DNA of 5,557 nucleotides from an uncultured Bacilli bacterium (lineage in GTDB: Bacteria > Bacillota_I > Bacilli_A > RF39 > UBA660): contig CANQKK010000057.1 in the NCBI GenBank assembly GCA_947624475.1, positions 1 through 5,557 on the forward strand, in the 5' to 3' direction. Numbering within the stretch: the first letter of the stretch is position 1; each line of letters begins with the position of its first letter. Positions 5,176 to 5,557 of this stretch are shown here, piece after piece. The position numbers and the translations under genes are program-made. The notes beneath the pieces are model-generated. The model saw only the letters and a list, made by a program, of their open reading frames with translations, was not told the origin of the DNA and made no database searches.

Positions 5176-5557
5176 TTAATAAGTACTACTCTTTGCTTTA
5201 ATCCTTTTTTTTACATTAAGTTTAATTTCACTTTGATCAGGTTCCATTTCAAAATGCTCTACGGCAACAAAATCAGGTTTTCCTGCTGGCGTATAAGGAA
5301 TCTCATCATTTAAAACGACATATTCAACTGGTCTTGCCATTTCACGTAGCATTTTTTCACATTTACTTTCAACTTCATTAATTACTTCTTGAACTTCATT
5401 ATTTTCTTTTACCACAACATAAGCTTTTAATTTATTTAAACAGCTTTCAGATGGGACCGAAATCACAACACAATCTGATACACTACCAGAATTATATTTT
5501 CCGTAGTAGGATCCGCCTTGGACTGTTCCATCTCCCAATTGAGTAGCTGTTGCTCCC
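5176..5557 (-). CDS. AMP-forming acyl/aryl ligase (ANL superfamily), C-terminal fragment
   Basis: Only the last 126 residues are in the window; the gene continues past the right edge. The visible part matches the C-terminal lid domain of AMP-forming synthetases: VSDCVVISVPSE, then LKAYVVVK, a helix, VEYVVLNDEIPYTPAGK. The lysine of PAGK (codon 5280-5278) is in the position of the catalytic A10 lysine. These enzymes activate a carboxylic acid as an acyl-adenylate, usually passing it to CoA or a carrier; the substrate cannot be told from this part. Unusual is a Gly/Ser/Thr-rich stretch (GDGTVQGGSYYGKYNSG) just before VSDCVV, where most relatives have a short turn. The tail after PAGK runs about 33 residues and is basic at the end. 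A TTG at 5538 could be misread as a start, but the frame is open to the edge. The hybrid kinase follows 66 bases downstream. Confidence 0.72.
   Translation of the reverse strand, partial: GATATQLGDGTVQGGSYYGKYNSGSVSDCVVISVPSESCLNKLKAYVVVKENNEVQEVINEVESKCEKMLREMARPVEYVVLNDEIPYTPAGKPDFVAVEHFEMEPDQSEIKLNVKKRIKAKSSTY

Noticed and set aside
5536..5538. TTG as the start of the ligase-like gene
   Set aside because: The frame stays open to the window edge and the visible part is only the C-terminal lid domain of a larger enzyme, so the true start lies outside.

Overview
The window is low-GC DNA with standard-code genes, strong Shine-Dalgarno (SD) sites, short leaders and compact intergenic gaps. It looks like a chromosomal segment of a Bacilli-type Firmicute, plausibly an uncultured gut lineage related to RF39 or the Mollicutes. 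That placement is inferred from base composition, the Bacillus-like gene order tkt-sirA-yneF and the UPF0154 protein; no marker gene fixes it. I see no mobile element, CRISPR array or phage gene.

All protein genes lie on the minus strand, so the layout is given in transcription order, right to left. At 5557-5176 is the C-terminal end of an AMP-forming (ANL superfamily) ligase cut by the window edge. After a 66-base gap comes a 604-residue membrane hybrid sensor kinase (5109-3295). Its receiver domain is intact, but its histidine kinase core lacks the phospho-accepting histidine and the G2 glycines. A bidirectional terminator (3281-3316) separates it from a plus-strand tRNA-Ser(CGA) at 3183-3270. 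The tRNA and the next gene, transketolase, are divergently transcribed from promoters that both carry an extended -10 element.

Transketolase (3051-1081), a 147-residue protein that I read as a diverged SirA/YneE (replication inhibitor that binds DnaA in B. subtilis), and the membrane protein YneF (558-349) form an operon in the same order as tkt-yneE-yneF of Bacillus subtilis. A perfect 14-base inverted repeat brackets the ribosome binding site and GTG start of sirA, and a possible private sirA promoter overlaps its upstream arm. This suggests that sirA translation depends on which transcript carries it.

The left 348 bases hold no protein gene. They hold the yneF terminator, then a near-consensus minus-strand promoter whose predicted start coincides with the first base of a long hairpin, then a terminator hairpin. 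Together these make a candidate small RNA of about 117 nt. A further AT-rich hairpin lies at the left edge. The main points for a second look are the candidate small RNA, the sirA start-site hairpin, the histidine-less hybrid kinase, and the SirA homologue itself.
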